This document shows, piece by piece, positions 53,686-62,642 of a stretch of DNA of 64,000 bases. The stretch spans positions 310,001 to 374,000 of the forward strand of contig NZ_PPDK01000003.1 of NCBI RefSeq assembly GCF_003074135.1, written 5' to 3'. Below the pieces are notes generated by a model. The model ran no database searches and had not been told where the DNA came from. It saw only the letters and a list, made by a program, of their open reading frames with translations. Each line of letters starts with the position of its first letter. Positions within the stretch are counted from its first letter, which is position 1. Source of the DNA: Euzebya tangerina (GTDB taxonomy: Bacteria; Actinomycetota; Nitriliruptoria; Euzebyales; Euzebyaceae). A program made the position numbers and the translations under genes.

Positions 53686-55245
53686 TCAGTGTCGGAAGTG
53701 CCGACGCCCGGTGAAGACCATCGGGATGCCGCGCTCGTTGCACGCTGCCACCACCTCGTCATCACGCACTGACCCGCCGGGCTGGACGATGGCGCGGACG
53801 CCGGCGTCCATGGCTGCGTCTGGCCCGTCGCGGAAGGGGAAGAAGGCGTCGCTGGCCAGGACGGAGCCCTCGTGCCGACCCTCGGACTTCGCGACCGCGA
53901 GGTTCACCGAGTCGACCCGGGACATCTGCCCCGCGCCGACCCCCACCACGGCCCGGTTGCTGGTCAGGACGATGCCGTTGGACTTCACGTGCTTGCAGAC
54001 GGTCCAGGCGAACGCCAACTCGGCCAACGTCGCCTCGTCCGGCTTGGCCTGCGTGGGTGTGGTCCAGGTGTCGGGTGTCTCGGGCGCACTGTCGGGCTCC
54101 TGGACCAGCAGCCCACCACTGACGGAGCGGATCACGCGGTCACCTCCGGGGCGGGTCGGGCGCTCGACCGCGAGGATGCGCAGGTTCTTCTTGCCTCGAA
54201 GGACGTGGAGCGCGTCGTCGTCGAACCCCGGCGCGACGACCACCTCGGTGAACACCTCGACGATCTGCTCCGCGGTGGCACGGTCGATCGTGCGGTTCGC
54301 GGCGACGATGCCGCCGAAGACGCTCACCGGGTCGCCGGCCCGGGCCAGCGGGTATGCCGCCGCAAGGGTGTCCGCAACGGCCAGGCCGGCGGGGTTGGTG
54401 TGCTTGATGATGGCGATGCAGGGGTCGTCGAAGTCGAGGGCCATCCCCAGTGCCGCGTCGGTGTCGAGGATGTTGTTGTAGGACAGTTCCTTGCCACCGA
54501 GCACGGTCGCGCTTCCAAGCCCCCACGGCTGCCCGCGCTCCACGTAGTAGGCGGCGCCCTGATGCGGGTTCTCGCCGTAGCGAAGGCCATGGGCCTTGGC
54601 GTAGACCGGCCCGTGACGTTCGGGGAACGCCACGTCGCGGGCGAACCAGGCCGACACGTCGGCGTCGTAGCTGGCGGTGTGCGCGAACGCCTGGGCGGCC
54701 AGGTTCCGTCGCGTCTCACCCGACAATCCGCCGGTGGCGTTGATCTCGGCGATGATGGCCTCGTAGCCGGCCGGCGAGGTGACGACACCGACGTGCCGGT
54801 GGTTCTTCGCGGCGGCACGGACCATGGTCGGGCCACCGATGTCGATCATCTCGATGGCGGCGGCGGGCGTGACATCGGGGTCGGCGACCGTGTCCCGGAA
54901 CGGGTAGAGGTTCACGACCACCAGGTCCACCGGGGTGATGCCGTTCTCGTCGAGGGCCTGGCGGTGCGACTCGTTGTCGCGGTCGGCCAGGATCCCGCCG
55001 TGGATGGCCGGGTGGAGCGTCTTGACCCGCCCGTCCATCATCTCGGGTGAGCCGGTCACGTCGGCGACCTCCGTCACCTCGATGCCGACTGACCGGATGC
55101 GGGCGGCGGTCGAGCCGGTGGACACGATCTCGACACCGGCGCCGAAGAGGCTGGTGGCCATTATCTCCAGGCCGGTCTTGTCGTAGACGCTGATCAGGGC
55201 TCGCCGGACCTGTGTGACGTCGGTGTTCTGGGCGTCGGGTGTCAT
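53686..55245 (-). CDS. purH: Bifunctional AICAR transformylase/IMP cyclohydrolase
   Basis: 519-aa PurH. The N-terminal IMP cyclohydrolase domain starts RRALISVYDKTGLEIMATSLF and contains VTGSPEMMDGRVKTLHPAIHGGIL. The C-terminal transformylase domain has RYGENPHQGAAYYVE, KHTNPAGLAVADT and the late SDAFFPFRDGPDAAMDAGVRAIVQPGGSVRDDE. It makes IMP using 10-formyl-THF. Downstream of purN by 112 bp on the same strand. Confidence 0.97.
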   Translation of the reverse strand: MTPDAQNTDVTQVRRALISVYDKTGLEIMATSLFGAGVEIVSTGSTAARIRSVGIEVTEVADVTGSPEMMDGRVKTLHPAIHGGILADRDNESHRQALDENGITPVDLVVVNLYPFRDTVADPDVTPAAAIEMIDIGGPTMVRAAAKNHRHVGVVTSPAGYEAIIAEINATGGLSGETRRNLAAQAFAHTASYDADVSAWFARDVAFPERHGPVYAKAHGLRYGENPHQGAAYYVERGQPWGLGSATVLGGKELSYNNILDTDAALGMALDFDDPCIAIIKHTNPAGLAVADTLAAAYPLARAGDPVSVFGGIVAANRTIDRATAEQIVEVFTEVVVAPGFDDDALHVLRGKKNLRILAVERPTRPGGDRVIRSVSGGLLVQEPDSAPETPDTWTTPTQAKPDEATLAELAFAWTVCKHVKSNGIVLTSNRAVVGVGAGQMSRVDSVNLAVAKSEGRHEGSVLASDAFFPFRDGPDAAMDAGVRAIVQPGGSVRDDEVVAACNERGIPMVFTGRRHFRH

Positions 55246-55261
55246 CGCTGTGCTGCTCCGT

Positions 55262-55305
55262 GGGTGGCGGTGGTCTGGCTGGGTGGTGGCAGGGGTGGGT
55301 CTGGG
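55262..55305 (+). other. G-rich stretch with quadruplex potential between purN and purH
   Basis: The plus strand has runs GGG at 55262-55264, 55281-55283, 55292-55295, 55297-55299 and 55303-55305 within a T/G-only-like stretch. It is on the template strand of the pur genes, so their mRNA is C-rich here. It might form a quadruplex in single-stranded DNA. Confidence 0.4.
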
Positions 55306-55357
55306 TGGTGGCGTGGTGTCTGGCGGACGTGCGGCCCACCAGGGCGGTAGGGCGGCG

Positions 55358-55957
55358 TCAGGCTGGCGCGATGGTCACCCGTCGGCCGGTGCGCGTCACC
55401 CGGCCGGCGCAGATCGCCGCGACCACCTCGGGGAGGAGGATGTGCTCCTGCTGCTGGATCCGCCCGTGCAGCGTAGCGACCGTGTCGTCGTCCAGGACCG
55501 GGACGGCCCGCTGCGCGATGATCGGACCGTGATCCACTTCCTCATCGACGTAGTGGACCGTGACACCGCTGACCTTCACGCCCCACTCCAGCGCATCGGC
55601 GGGGGCGTGTGCCCCGGCGAAGGCCGGCAACAGGGAGGGGTGGACATTCACCGTAGGCCAGGTCGACACGAAGGTGCCGGAGAGGATCTTCATGAATCCG
55701 GCGAGCACGACCAGGTCGGGGCGGACCGCGGCCACCTGGTCCTGGAGGGCCGCTTCCCAGGTGCGGCGGTCAGGGTGGTCAGCCAGCCGCACGCTGGTGG
55801 CCGGAACACCGGCGTCCACCGCACGGGCCAGGCCACCGGCGTCTGGGGTGTCCGAGGCGACGAGGACGATCTCCCCGCCCAGGTCGGGAGAGTCCAGCAG
55901 CGCCTGGAGGTTGGATCCCGACCCACTGATGAGCACTACGATCCGTGGTTTTGCCAT
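55358..55957 (-). CDS. purN: Phosphoribosylglycinamide formyltransferase
   Basis: 199-aa 10-formyl-THF-dependent GAR transformylase. IVVLISGSGSNLQALLDS is the phosphate-binding start, FMKILSGTFVSTWPTVNVHPSLLPAF has the catalytic Asn and His, and VHYVDEEVDHGPII the catalytic Asp. I start at the ATG 55955-55957; the frame is open to 56308 but that part is antisense to the hemolysin-III gene. With purH it forms a small purine operon and shares C1 folate with the pathways above. Confidence 0.96.
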   Translation of the reverse strand: MAKPRIVVLISGSGSNLQALLDSPDLGGEIVLVASDTPDAGGLARAVDAGVPATSVRLADHPDRRTWEAALQDQVAAVRPDLVVLAGFMKILSGTFVSTWPTVNVHPSLLPAFAGAHAPADALEWGVKVSGVTVHYVDEEVDHGPIIAQRAVPVLDDDTVATLHGRIQQQEHILLPEVVAAICAGRVTRTGRRVTIAPA

Positions 55958-56083
55958 CACAGAACCCGACGGTTTGGTAGCCTCGGTTGCCTGACCCACC
56001 GGTACATCATCATCCCTGGCCCCGTACCCTAGCCGTGCAGACCCGGGAGTCTTCCCGGTGCATGAGCGGTACGACCCCACGGA

Positions 56084-56767
56084 GTGGCAGTGGCACGAGA
56101 CAAGGCTGATGGCCTGCAGGCGCATCACACGCCTGAGTATGTGGCCAGCCGACCCCGATTGCGGGGCATCAGCCACCTCGTCATGGCTCCGGTCGCCGCG
56201 GTGATGGCCGTGGCCCTCGTCTGGAACGCCAGTGGTGTCGGTCGGATCACGACCGGGGTCTTCGGTGTGCTCCTGGTCGGGCTGTACAGCATCTCGGGCA
56301 GCTATCACGTGCCGGCCTGGACCGGGCGTGTGCGCATGCTGTGGGGACGGGTCGACACGGCGATGATCGTGCTGTTCATCGCCGGGACGTTCACCCCGAT
56401 CGCCTGGAGCGCCCTCGACGGGCAGTGGCGGTTCTGGAGCCTCATCATCGCCTGGCTCGTGGCACTGGTCGGCGCCGGCCTGGCCATCTCACCCGTCACG
56501 GCGCCCCGCTGGCTCCGGACCTTCGGATATGTGGCCATCGGCTGGCTGATGGTCGTCCCGATGTTCAAGATCGCAGCCAGCCTGCCACTGGCTGGCACGC
56601 TGCTGATCGTCCTCGGCGGGGTGCTCTACACCCTCGGCGGTGTGGTCTACGCCCGCGAGCGTCCGAACCCCGCTCCGGAGTGGTTCGGGTACCACGAGAT
56701 CTTCCACCTTTTCGTGGTCGCCGCCTCGGTCTGTCACTACGTGGCGATCCTGCGCTACGTGGCCTAA
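56084..56767 (+). CDS. Hemolysin III/TrhA family membrane protein
   Basis: 227-aa protein with seven membrane helices, of the PAQR/hemolysin III family. The family residues are present: SGSYH in helix 2, RVDTAMIVLFIAGTFTPIAW, and a C-terminal YHEIFHLFVVAASVCHYVA, giving the three His plus Asp expected to hold zinc. Bacterial members are involved in membrane lipid homeostasis rather than haemolysis. GTG codons at 56084 and 56090 are both possible starts; GGAG at 56081-56084 favours the second. A small hairpin (CCGGGA-GTCT-TCCCGG) lies in the 126-bp divergent region before it. Confidence 0.9.
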   Translation: MAVARDKADGLQAHHTPEYVASRPRLRGISHLVMAPVAAVMAVALVWNASGVGRITTGVFGVLLVGLYSISGSYHVPAWTGRVRMLWGRVDTAMIVLFIAGTFTPIAWSALDGQWRFWSLIIAWLVALVGAGLAISPVTAPRWLRTFGYVAIGWLMVVPMFKIAASLPLAGTLLIVLGGVLYTLGGVVYARERPNPAPEWFGYHEIFHLFVVAASVCHYVAILRYVA

Positions 56768-57062
56768 GCTTTCGGCCGCGCGTCGGGGCCGGGACCAGCG
56801 TGTTCAATGGCCGGTCACACGTGCCCGACCGTCCACGAGTTGTTCACGGGGGTGTGGGTACTCTTGGCTTCGGCGGTCGGCGTCGCAGTGCGAGACCCAG
56901 ATGGGTCGCGCCGCCCGTGACAGATCGCGAGGAGACGCATCATCACATCCGCGTCCGCTGCACTCGCATCCATCACCCAAACGGACCCGCACAGCGGGCC
57001 CGTCGATCGCTACCGCGGCCGCACTGACATCGCCTGGCCGCACCTGATGGAGGAACCAACGA
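56768..57062 (+). other. 295-bp leader region upstream of ahcY
   Basis: No gene can be supported here. It has short inverted repeats: GACCCA-GA-TGGGTC (56894-56907) and GGACCCGC / GCGGGCCC around ACA (56983-57001, one mismatch). A long structured leader before ahcY could hold a control RNA, but I could not match it to the S-adenosylhomocysteine riboswitch consensus. Confidence 0.35.
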
Positions 57063-58535
57063 ATGAACGTTGACCGCACCAATCACCTGACCTACAAGGT
57101 CGCCGATCTCTCGCTGGCCGAGGCCGGCCGGCACCAGATTCGCCTGGCCGAGCACGAGATGCCCGGCCTGATGGCGATCCGCGAGGAGTACGGCGAGGCG
57201 CAACCCCTGGCCGGCGCCCGCATCGGCGGCTCGCTGCACATGACCACCCAGACCGCGGTGCTGATCGAGACCCTCGTGGCCCTCGGCGCCGATGTGCGCT
57301 GGTGCTCGTGCAACATCTTCTCCACCGAGGACGGCGCAGCAGCAGCCGTCGTGGTCGGTCCCGAGGGCACGCCGGAGGACCCGCAGGGCATCCCCGTCTT
57401 CGCCTGGAAGGGCGAGACGCTGGAGGAGTACTGGTGGTGCACCGAGCAGATGCTCGACTTCGCCAGCGCGTCAGATGACGCGGACGTTCGCGGCCCGAAC
57501 ATGATCCTGGACGACGGCGGCGACGCCACCCTGCTGATCCACAAGGGCACCGAGTTCGAGGCGAACGGGGTGGTCCCACCGACCAACGAGGACGACAGCG
57601 AGGAGTACGCCGTCATCCTCGACCTCCTGCGCCGCTCGCTGGACAGCAACTCGAGCCGCTTCACGGAGATGGGCGCTGGCATCAAGGGTGTCACCGAGGA
57701 GACCACGACCGGGGTCATGCGCCTGTACGAGTTCGAGCGCGACGGGACCTTGCTGTTCCCTGCGATCAACGTCAACGACGCGGTGACGAAGTCGAAGTTC
57801 GACAACAAGTACGGCACCCGCCACTCACTGGTGGACGGCATCAACCGTGCGACGGACACGCTGATCGGCGGCAAGACCGCCGTGGTGTGTGGCTACGGCG
57901 ACGTCGGGAAGGGCTCGGCGGAGTCGCTCCGCGGCCAGGGTGCCCGCGTGATCATCACCGAGATCGACCCGATCTGTGCGCTCCAGGCCGCCATGGACGG
58001 CTACCAGGTGACAACGCTCGAGGAGGTCATCGACACCGCTGACATCTTCATCACCGCCACCGGCAACAAGGACATCATCTCGGCCGAGCTGATGAAGCAG
58101 ATGAAGCACCAGGCCATCGTCGGGAACGTCGGCCACTTCGACAACGAGATCGACATGGCCGGTCTGGCCCGGATCCCGGGGATCACCAAGACCGAGATCA
58201 AGCCGCAGGTGCACGAGTGGACCTTCGAGGGCGGCAAGAACCTCATCGTGCTGTCGGAGGGTCGGCTGCTCAACCTGGGCAACGCGACCGGTCACCCGTC
58301 GTTCGTCATGTCCAACTCCTTCGCGAACCAGACGATCGCCCAGATCGAGCTGTGGACGAAGACCGAGGAGTACCCGCTGGGTGTCTACACGATCCCGAAG
58401 CACCTGGATGAGAAGGTCGCGCGCCTCCACCTCGACGCACTCGGGGTGAAGCTGACCGAGCTGACCAAGGCCCAGGCCGAGTACATCGGCGTGGACGTCG
58501 ACGGCCCCTACAAGCCGGACGCCTACCGCTACTAG
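57063..58535 (+). CDS. ahcY: Adenosylhomocysteinase
   Basis: 490-aa NAD-dependent hydrolase splitting S-adenosylhomocysteine into adenosine and homocysteine. [58 protein letters not shown], then [20 protein letters not shown] (NAD site) and a C-terminal [18 protein letters not shown], closing PYKPDAYRY, are diagnostic. It carries the insertion common in actinobacterial and eukaryal-like types. A GGAGGA Shine-Dalgarno lies about 8 nt before the ATG. Preceded by a long leader and followed by a strong hairpin, so it is monocistronic. Confidence 0.98.
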   Translation: MNVDRTNHLTYKVADLSLAEAGRHQIRLAEHEMPGLMAIREEYGEAQPLAGARIGGSLHMTTQTAVLIETLVALGADVRWCSCNIFSTEDGAAAAVVVGPEGTPEDPQGIPVFAWKGETLEEYWWCTEQMLDFASASDDADVRGPNMILDDGGDATLLIHKGTEFEANGVVPPTNEDDSEEYAVILDLLRRSLDSNSSRFTEMGAGIKGVTEETTTGVMRLYEFERDGTLLFPAINVNDAVTKSKFDNKYGTRHSLVDGINRATDTLIGGKTAVVCGYGDVGKGSAESLRGQGARVIITEIDPICALQAAMDGYQVTTLEEVIDTADIFITATGNKDIISAELMKQMKHQAIVGNVGHFDNEIDMAGLARIPGITKTEIKPQVHEWTFEGGKNLIVLSEGRLLNLGNATGHPSFVMSNSFANQTIAQIELWTKTEEYPLGVYTIPKHLDEKVARLHLDALGVKLTELTKAQAEYIGVDVDGPYKPDAYRY

Positions 58536-58551
58536 CACCTCGACCCTGATC

Positions 58552-58577
58552 AACGGCCGGCCTTCGGGCCGGCCGTT
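58552..58577 (+). terminator. UUCG-capped hairpin after ahcY
   Basis: AACGGCCGGCC (58552-58562) pairs perfectly with GGCCGGCCGTT (58567-58577) around a TTCG tetraloop, 16 bp after the ahcY stop. A short TTCC follows rather than a U tract. Confidence 0.85.
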
Positions 58578-58612
58578 CCGTGCCAGGCCCCGTTCGGTGC
58601 CTGCTGTCCGCA

Positions 58613-58659
58613 CGCATGCGTGAGTTGACCCGGTCAGGGCGGTACAACTCACGCATGCG
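58613..58659. promoter_or_regulatory. 15-bp perfect inverted repeat spanning the AlkZ-like start codon
   Basis: CGCATGCGTGAGTTG (58613-58627) and CAACTCACGCATGCG (58645-58659) are exact inverted copies 17 bp apart. The right arm includes the ATG at 58655. It could be a dimer operator, or an RNA stem that hides the start codon if transcription begins upstream. Confidence 0.6.
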
Positions 58660-59851
58660 GAGACCCATCAGCGATGAGAGCAGACGGGCGCTGCTGGCCG
58701 AGCGGCAGCTGCTCGGAGGAGCCGCCTCGTCGGGATGGGGCGACCGCGGGGTTGTGGACGTCGCGGCGGCCGTGGGGCCGTTGCACTCCACCGATCCCTC
58801 CTCCGCCTACCTGCAGATCGCGGCCCGGGCCGACGTCTCGCCCAGGGACATCGACCAAGCGCTGTACGAGGATCGGGAACTGCTCCGCCACACCACCCTC
58901 CGGCGGACCGTCCACCTGCTCCTGCCCGACGTCGCCGCCGCGGCGCACGGGGCCTACAACTACCGCATGCTCCCGACGCTGCGAGGGCAGCTGGTCAAGT
59001 GGCTGGACGCGTGTCCGGACGTGAAGGGCGACGCGGCGGCCTGGCTGGCGGAGGTCGAAGACCGGGTCGTGGCCGCCGTCACCGATTTGGACGAACCCTC
59101 GGGCGGTGACCTGAGCACGGCCGTTCCGGAACTCGGGACCGTGGTCGAACCGGCGCCGGGCAAGTCCTACGGCAAGCCGATCAGGATCACCTCGAAGGTC
59201 CTCGAGATCCTCATCGCAGAGGGGCGCATCGCCCGCAACCGGCCTCGTGGCGAGGACTGGACCTCAGGTGCGTGGAGCTACGCGCCAGTCACGGGCTGGA
59301 TCCCGGACGGACTCGGCACGCCGGATCCTGAGCCGTCGCTCGCCAAGCTGCTCACCGTCAGGCTGACCTCCCTCCCGGCGGCAAGCGTCGTCGACCTGGC
59401 CTGGTGGACCGGTCTGCCCAAGGGGCAGGTCAAGACCGCACTGGCCACGATCGAGGCGGAGGAGGTGGAGCGGGAGGACGGCGCCGTCGGCTACGTGCTG
59501 CCGGAGGACGACCTGACGCCGGTCGGGCACGAGCCAGCGGCCGCCCTGCTGCCCGGACTCGACGCCACCCCGATGGGCTGCAAGGAGCGCGACTGGTTCC
59601 TGGGTCGACTCGAGGACGAGCTGTTCGACCGCAACGGCAACATCGGACCCACGGTCTGGTGGGGCGGGCGGATCATCGGCGGGTGGACCCAACGCACGGA
59701 CGGGCAGGTGGCCGTGGGGTATCTGGAAGACGTCGATGCGGCAGTTCGCCGTGCTGTGGAGGACGAGGCCGAGCGGCTGCAGGCCTGGATCGGGGAGGTC
59801 AGGGTGAACTGGCGCTATCCGACCCCGCTGCAGAAGCGCCTGGAGGCGTAG
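58655..59851 (+). CDS. AlkZ-like winged-helix DNA-binding protein
   Basis: 398-aa protein of the HTH_42/AlkZ family, whose members include DNA glycosylases unhooking bulky or cross-linked adducts. Family-like parts are LGGAASSGWGDRGVVDVAAAVGPLHS near the start, RELLRHTTLRRTVHLLLPD, LRLTSLPAASVVDLAWWTGLPKG-like helices and the C-terminal PTVWWGGRIIGGWTQRTDG then RVNWRYPTPLQKRL. The QxQ or QxD catalytic motif of AlkZ is not obvious, so glycosylase activity is uncertain. The ATG lies inside an inverted repeat; the frame continues upstream to 58580 without similarity. No Shine-Dalgarno is seen. Confidence 0.75.
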   Translation: MRRPISDESRRALLAERQLLGGAASSGWGDRGVVDVAAAVGPLHSTDPSSAYLQIAARADVSPRDIDQALYEDRELLRHTTLRRTVHLLLPDVAAAAHGAYNYRMLPTLRGQLVKWLDACPDVKGDAAAWLAEVEDRVVAAVTDLDEPSGGDLSTAVPELGTVVEPAPGKSYGKPIRITSKVLEILIAEGRIARNRPRGEDWTSGAWSYAPVTGWIPDGLGTPDPEPSLAKLLTVRLTSLPAASVVDLAWWTGLPKGQVKTALATIEAEEVEREDGAVGYVLPEDDLTPVGHEPAAALLPGLDATPMGCKERDWFLGRLEDELFDRNGNIGPTVWWGGRIIGGWTQRTDGQVAVGYLEDVDAAVRRAVEDEAERLQAWIGEVRVNWRYPTPLQKRLEA

Positions 59852-59858
59852 CGCGCGG

Positions 59859-60848
59859 CTAGATGAGGTCGAGCCCGGCGACGGTGTCCCGCTCGTCAGC
59901 CAACTCGGCGACAGTCGCGTCGACCCGACCACGACTGAACTCGTTCAGATCCAGCCCCTGGACGATGCTCCAGGCGCCGTCGCTCGTGGTGCATGGGAAG
60001 GAGGAGATGAGCCCCTCGGGCACGCCGTAGCTGCCGTCGGACGGGACGGCCATGCTGACCCAGTCACCCTCCGGCGTCCCCAGCGCCCAGTCCCGCATGT
60101 GATCCAGCGCCGCGGAGGCAGCCGACGCAGCTGACGACGCTCCACGCGCCTCGATGATCGCCGCGCCGCGCTTCTGAACCGTCGGGATGAAGGTGTCCTC
60201 CAGCCACGCCTGATCGTCCACGCGCTCGGCGGCGATCTGACCGTCGACCTGGCAGTGGAACAGGTCGGGGTACTGCGTGGCCGAGTGGTTGCCCCAGATC
60301 GTCATCTTGGTGATGTCGTTGACGCTGGCGCCGGTCTTGGCGGCGAGCTGGGACATGGCCCGGTTGTGGTCGAGCCGGGTCATGGCGGTGAACTGCTCGT
60401 CGGGAAGGTCAGGGGCGTTGTTCATCGCGATCAGGCAGTTGGTGTTGGCCGGGTTGCCGACGACGAGCACCTTGACCTCGCGGGAGGCGTGATCGTTGAG
60501 GGCCTTGCCCTGACCGGTGAAGATCGCGCCGTTGGCCTCGAGCAGATCGGCCCGCTCCATGCCCGGGCCACGTGGCCGCGAGCCGACGAGCAGCGCGAAG
60601 TCGGCATCGGCGAACGCCACAGCCGGATCATCGGACTGCACGGTTCCGGCCAGGAGCGGGAAGGCGCAGTCGTCGAGCTCCATCACCACACCCTTCAGCG
60701 CGTCCATCGCAGGTGGGATCTCGAGCATCTGCAGGATCACGGGCTGGTCGGGACCGAGCATCCCGCCGCTGGCGATCCGGAAGAGGAGTTGATACCCGAT
60801 CTGACCGGCGGCTCCGGTGACGGCGACACGGACGGGCGGCTTGCTCAC
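59859..60848 (-). CDS. mdh: Malate dehydrogenase
   Basis: 329-aa NAD-dependent malate dehydrogenase of the MDH type 2 family (cytosolic-like). [22 protein letters not shown] is the NAD-binding start, [20 protein letters not shown] the mobile loop with the substrate Arg residues, [18 protein letters not shown] the following strand, and [14 protein letters not shown] holds the catalytic His. Convergent with the AlkZ-like gene, only 7 bp away, with no room for a separate terminator. Confidence 0.97.
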   Translation of the reverse strand: MSKPPVRVAVTGAAGQIGYQLLFRIASGGMLGPDQPVILQMLEIPPAMDALKGVVMELDDCAFPLLAGTVQSDDPAVAFADADFALLVGSRPRGPGMERADLLEANGAIFTGQGKALNDHASREVKVLVVGNPANTNCLIAMNNAPDLPDEQFTAMTRLDHNRAMSQLAAKTGASVNDITKMTIWGNHSATQYPDLFHCQVDGQIAAERVDDQAWLEDTFIPTVQKRGAAIIEARGASSAASAASAALDHMRDWALGTPEGDWVSMAVPSDGSYGVPEGLISSFPCTTSDGAWSIVQGLDLNEFSRGRVDATVAELADERDTVAGLDLI

Positions 60849-60905
60849 GGTTGACTCCCTGCTCGGCTGGACGGGGTTGGCTGAACTGAGTTGGCGCCCG
60901 GCAGC

Positions 60906-62642
60906 CTACCCAGCCTCCTCGTCGCCGGTCGAGGCGGCTCCCAGGACGATGACCTGGTCGGCCACGGCGCGGATGCGTTCGCGATGACTGACCACGATCA
61001 GGGTCTGGCGGGCCTTCGCGGCGAGAAGCCGTTCCCAGACGATGGCCTCGGTGTCGGCATCGAGCGCCGAGGAGAGGTCGTCGACGATCAGCAGGTCCGG
61101 CTGCCGGGCGAAGGCACGGGCCGCTCCCGCCCGCTGGATCTGACCGCCCGACAGGCGGACCCCCTTGGGGCCGACTATGGTGTCCAGTCCGTCGGTCATG
61201 GTCGCCAGGTCCGGCGCGAGCGCCGCGATGTGGATCGCGTCGTGCAGGCCCGTCCCGGTTCCCAGCAGGATCGTCTCGCGCAAGGTCTCGCTGAACAGCC
61301 GCGGCACCTGTGGCACGTAGGCAACACGCGGTGGCACCATGTCGAGCGCTGGCTGCGCGACCGGGTGGCCGTTCCAGAGGATCTCACCCTCGCTGTCCAC
61401 CAGACCGAGCAGCGCCCGGAGCAGCGTGCTCTTGCCGGTCCCGACCGCGCCCGTGACGACGGTGAGCGAGCCGGCGGGGATCTCCACGTCGATGGGATCG
61501 AGCAGCCCGGTCGTCTCGCCGAGGTCGACGCGGAGGTGGCGAACGGAGAGCGTCTCCAGTGGCGGCAGCTCGCTCCGCCGGCGAGTCCGGTCGTCGAAGC
61601 GGCCGGGACCGTCACGCAGCGAGGACGCGAGGGGGGCATCGAGGCGGTCCAGCAGCCGCTCCGCATGGCTCGCAGGCGCCATCAGCCGCTGCATCCGCGT
61701 GACGCTGACCTCCGCCTGACGTGTGTAGGTCCCCATCCTGGCAACCCAACGCGGGACGCCCGCGATGACGATCGCGGCGCTGGCGAATAGACCGATGTCC
61801 CCGACGGTGGCCTCCCCGGCCGCAAGTGCCGGCGCGAGGAGGAGCAGGGCGAGACCGGTCGAGAGGTTGCCGGTCGCACCGGACAGCGTCTGGAGGGTCT
61901 GGGTGGCGACCTGGTCCTTCAGGGCCGCCGCCGCACGGTCACGACCGAGGGCGTCGAACCGGCCTCGTACCGCGCCCTCCGCGCCCGCGGCCTTGATCGC
62001 TGTGATGGCGCCGTAGGTGTCACCGATGAAGCCCGTGACCGCGGCCGTGGCGCGCCGCTCCACGATGCGGTACTCCTTCAGCCGGCCGGCCATGCCTCGG
62101 GTCAGCGCGAGGGCGACGCCGGCCGGCGCGATGACCAGGACGCCGGCCCGCCAGTCCACGGCGATCAGGATCAGGGCTGCGGTGACCGACGAGACGGCCA
62201 CGGCAGACATGTCCAGCCACACGTCGGCCACTAAGGCGAGGTGCTTGGTGTCGTCGCGGAAGCGGCTCATCGCCTCGCCGGGGGACTCGGGCAGTCGTCC
62301 CGCGGCCGGCCCCGGGGCCGCCACCAGCGATCGCAGCATGTTCACCATCGGAACGGTGTGCCAGAAGATCCACTGGCCGAACCACTGCCAGGCGCTGAAC
62401 ACGTAGACCAGCCAACGCCCGACCTCGATCCCACCCAACGCCACCAGGGCGCCGATGATGAGCCGCGCCTCGCCATCCGCCTGCACCTGGTCCAGCACGA
62501 CCTTGAGCAGCACACCTGCGAAGACCGGGATGATCTGGAACGTGGTCCATGCCACGAGGGCGATCAGATACGCGACCGGTTCCTGTCGGACGATTCGCCA
62601 GGCGGTGCCCGTCGCAGTCGGCGGCATCGAGTCACTCGCCAC
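60906..62642 (-). CDS. ABC exporter subunit (membrane + ATPase half-transporter)
   Basis: 578-aa half-transporter. Six membrane helices occupy about residues 20-300 and the ATPase domain about 345-570. Walker A is GAVGTGKST, the signature is LSGGQIQRAGAARAFA, and Walker B is LLIVDDLSSALD, where Asp replaces the catalytic Glu after Walker B. The degenerate second acid suggests that this half binds ATP at a non-hydrolysing site, as in heterodimeric exporters. I start at GTG 62642 (GGCGGAAG about 7 nt upstream), overlapping the previous gene by 11 bp; ATG 62627 is possible. The substrate is unknown. Confidence 0.88.
   Translation of the reverse strand: MASDSMPPTATGTAWRIVRQEPVAYLIALVAWTTFQIIPVFAGVLLKVVLDQVQADGEARLIIGALVALGGIEVGRWLVYVFSAWQWFGQWIFWHTVPMVNMLRSLVAAPGPAAGRLPESPGEAMSRFRDDTKHLALVADVWLDMSAVAVSSVTAALILIAVDWRAGVLVIAPAGVALALTRGMAGRLKEYRIVERRATAAVTGFIGDTYGAITAIKAAGAEGAVRGRFDALGRDRAAAALKDQVATQTLQTLSGATGNLSTGLALLLLAPALAAGEATVGDIGLFASAAIVIAGVPRWVARMGTYTRQAEVSVTRMQRLMAPASHAERLLDRLDAPLASSLRDGPGRFDDRTRRRSELPPLETLSVRHLRVDLGETTGLLDPIDVEIPAGSLTVVTGAVGTGKSTLLRALLGLVDSEGEILWNGHPVAQPALDMVPPRVAYVPQVPRLFSETLRETILLGTGTGLHDAIHIAALAPDLATMTDGLDTIVGPKGVRLSGGQIQRAGAARAFARQPDLLIVDDLSSALDADTEAIVWERLLAAKARQTLIVVSHRERIRAVADQVIVLGAASTGDEEAG

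Noticed and set aside
52394-54481. A 695-codon plus-strand frame opposite the kinase and purH
   Set aside because: It crosses two well-supported genes and their intergenic gap without any recognisable domain.
56768-57062. S-adenosylhomocysteine riboswitch before ahcY
   Set aside because: I could not align the conserved core of that riboswitch to the leader; only generic hairpins are visible.
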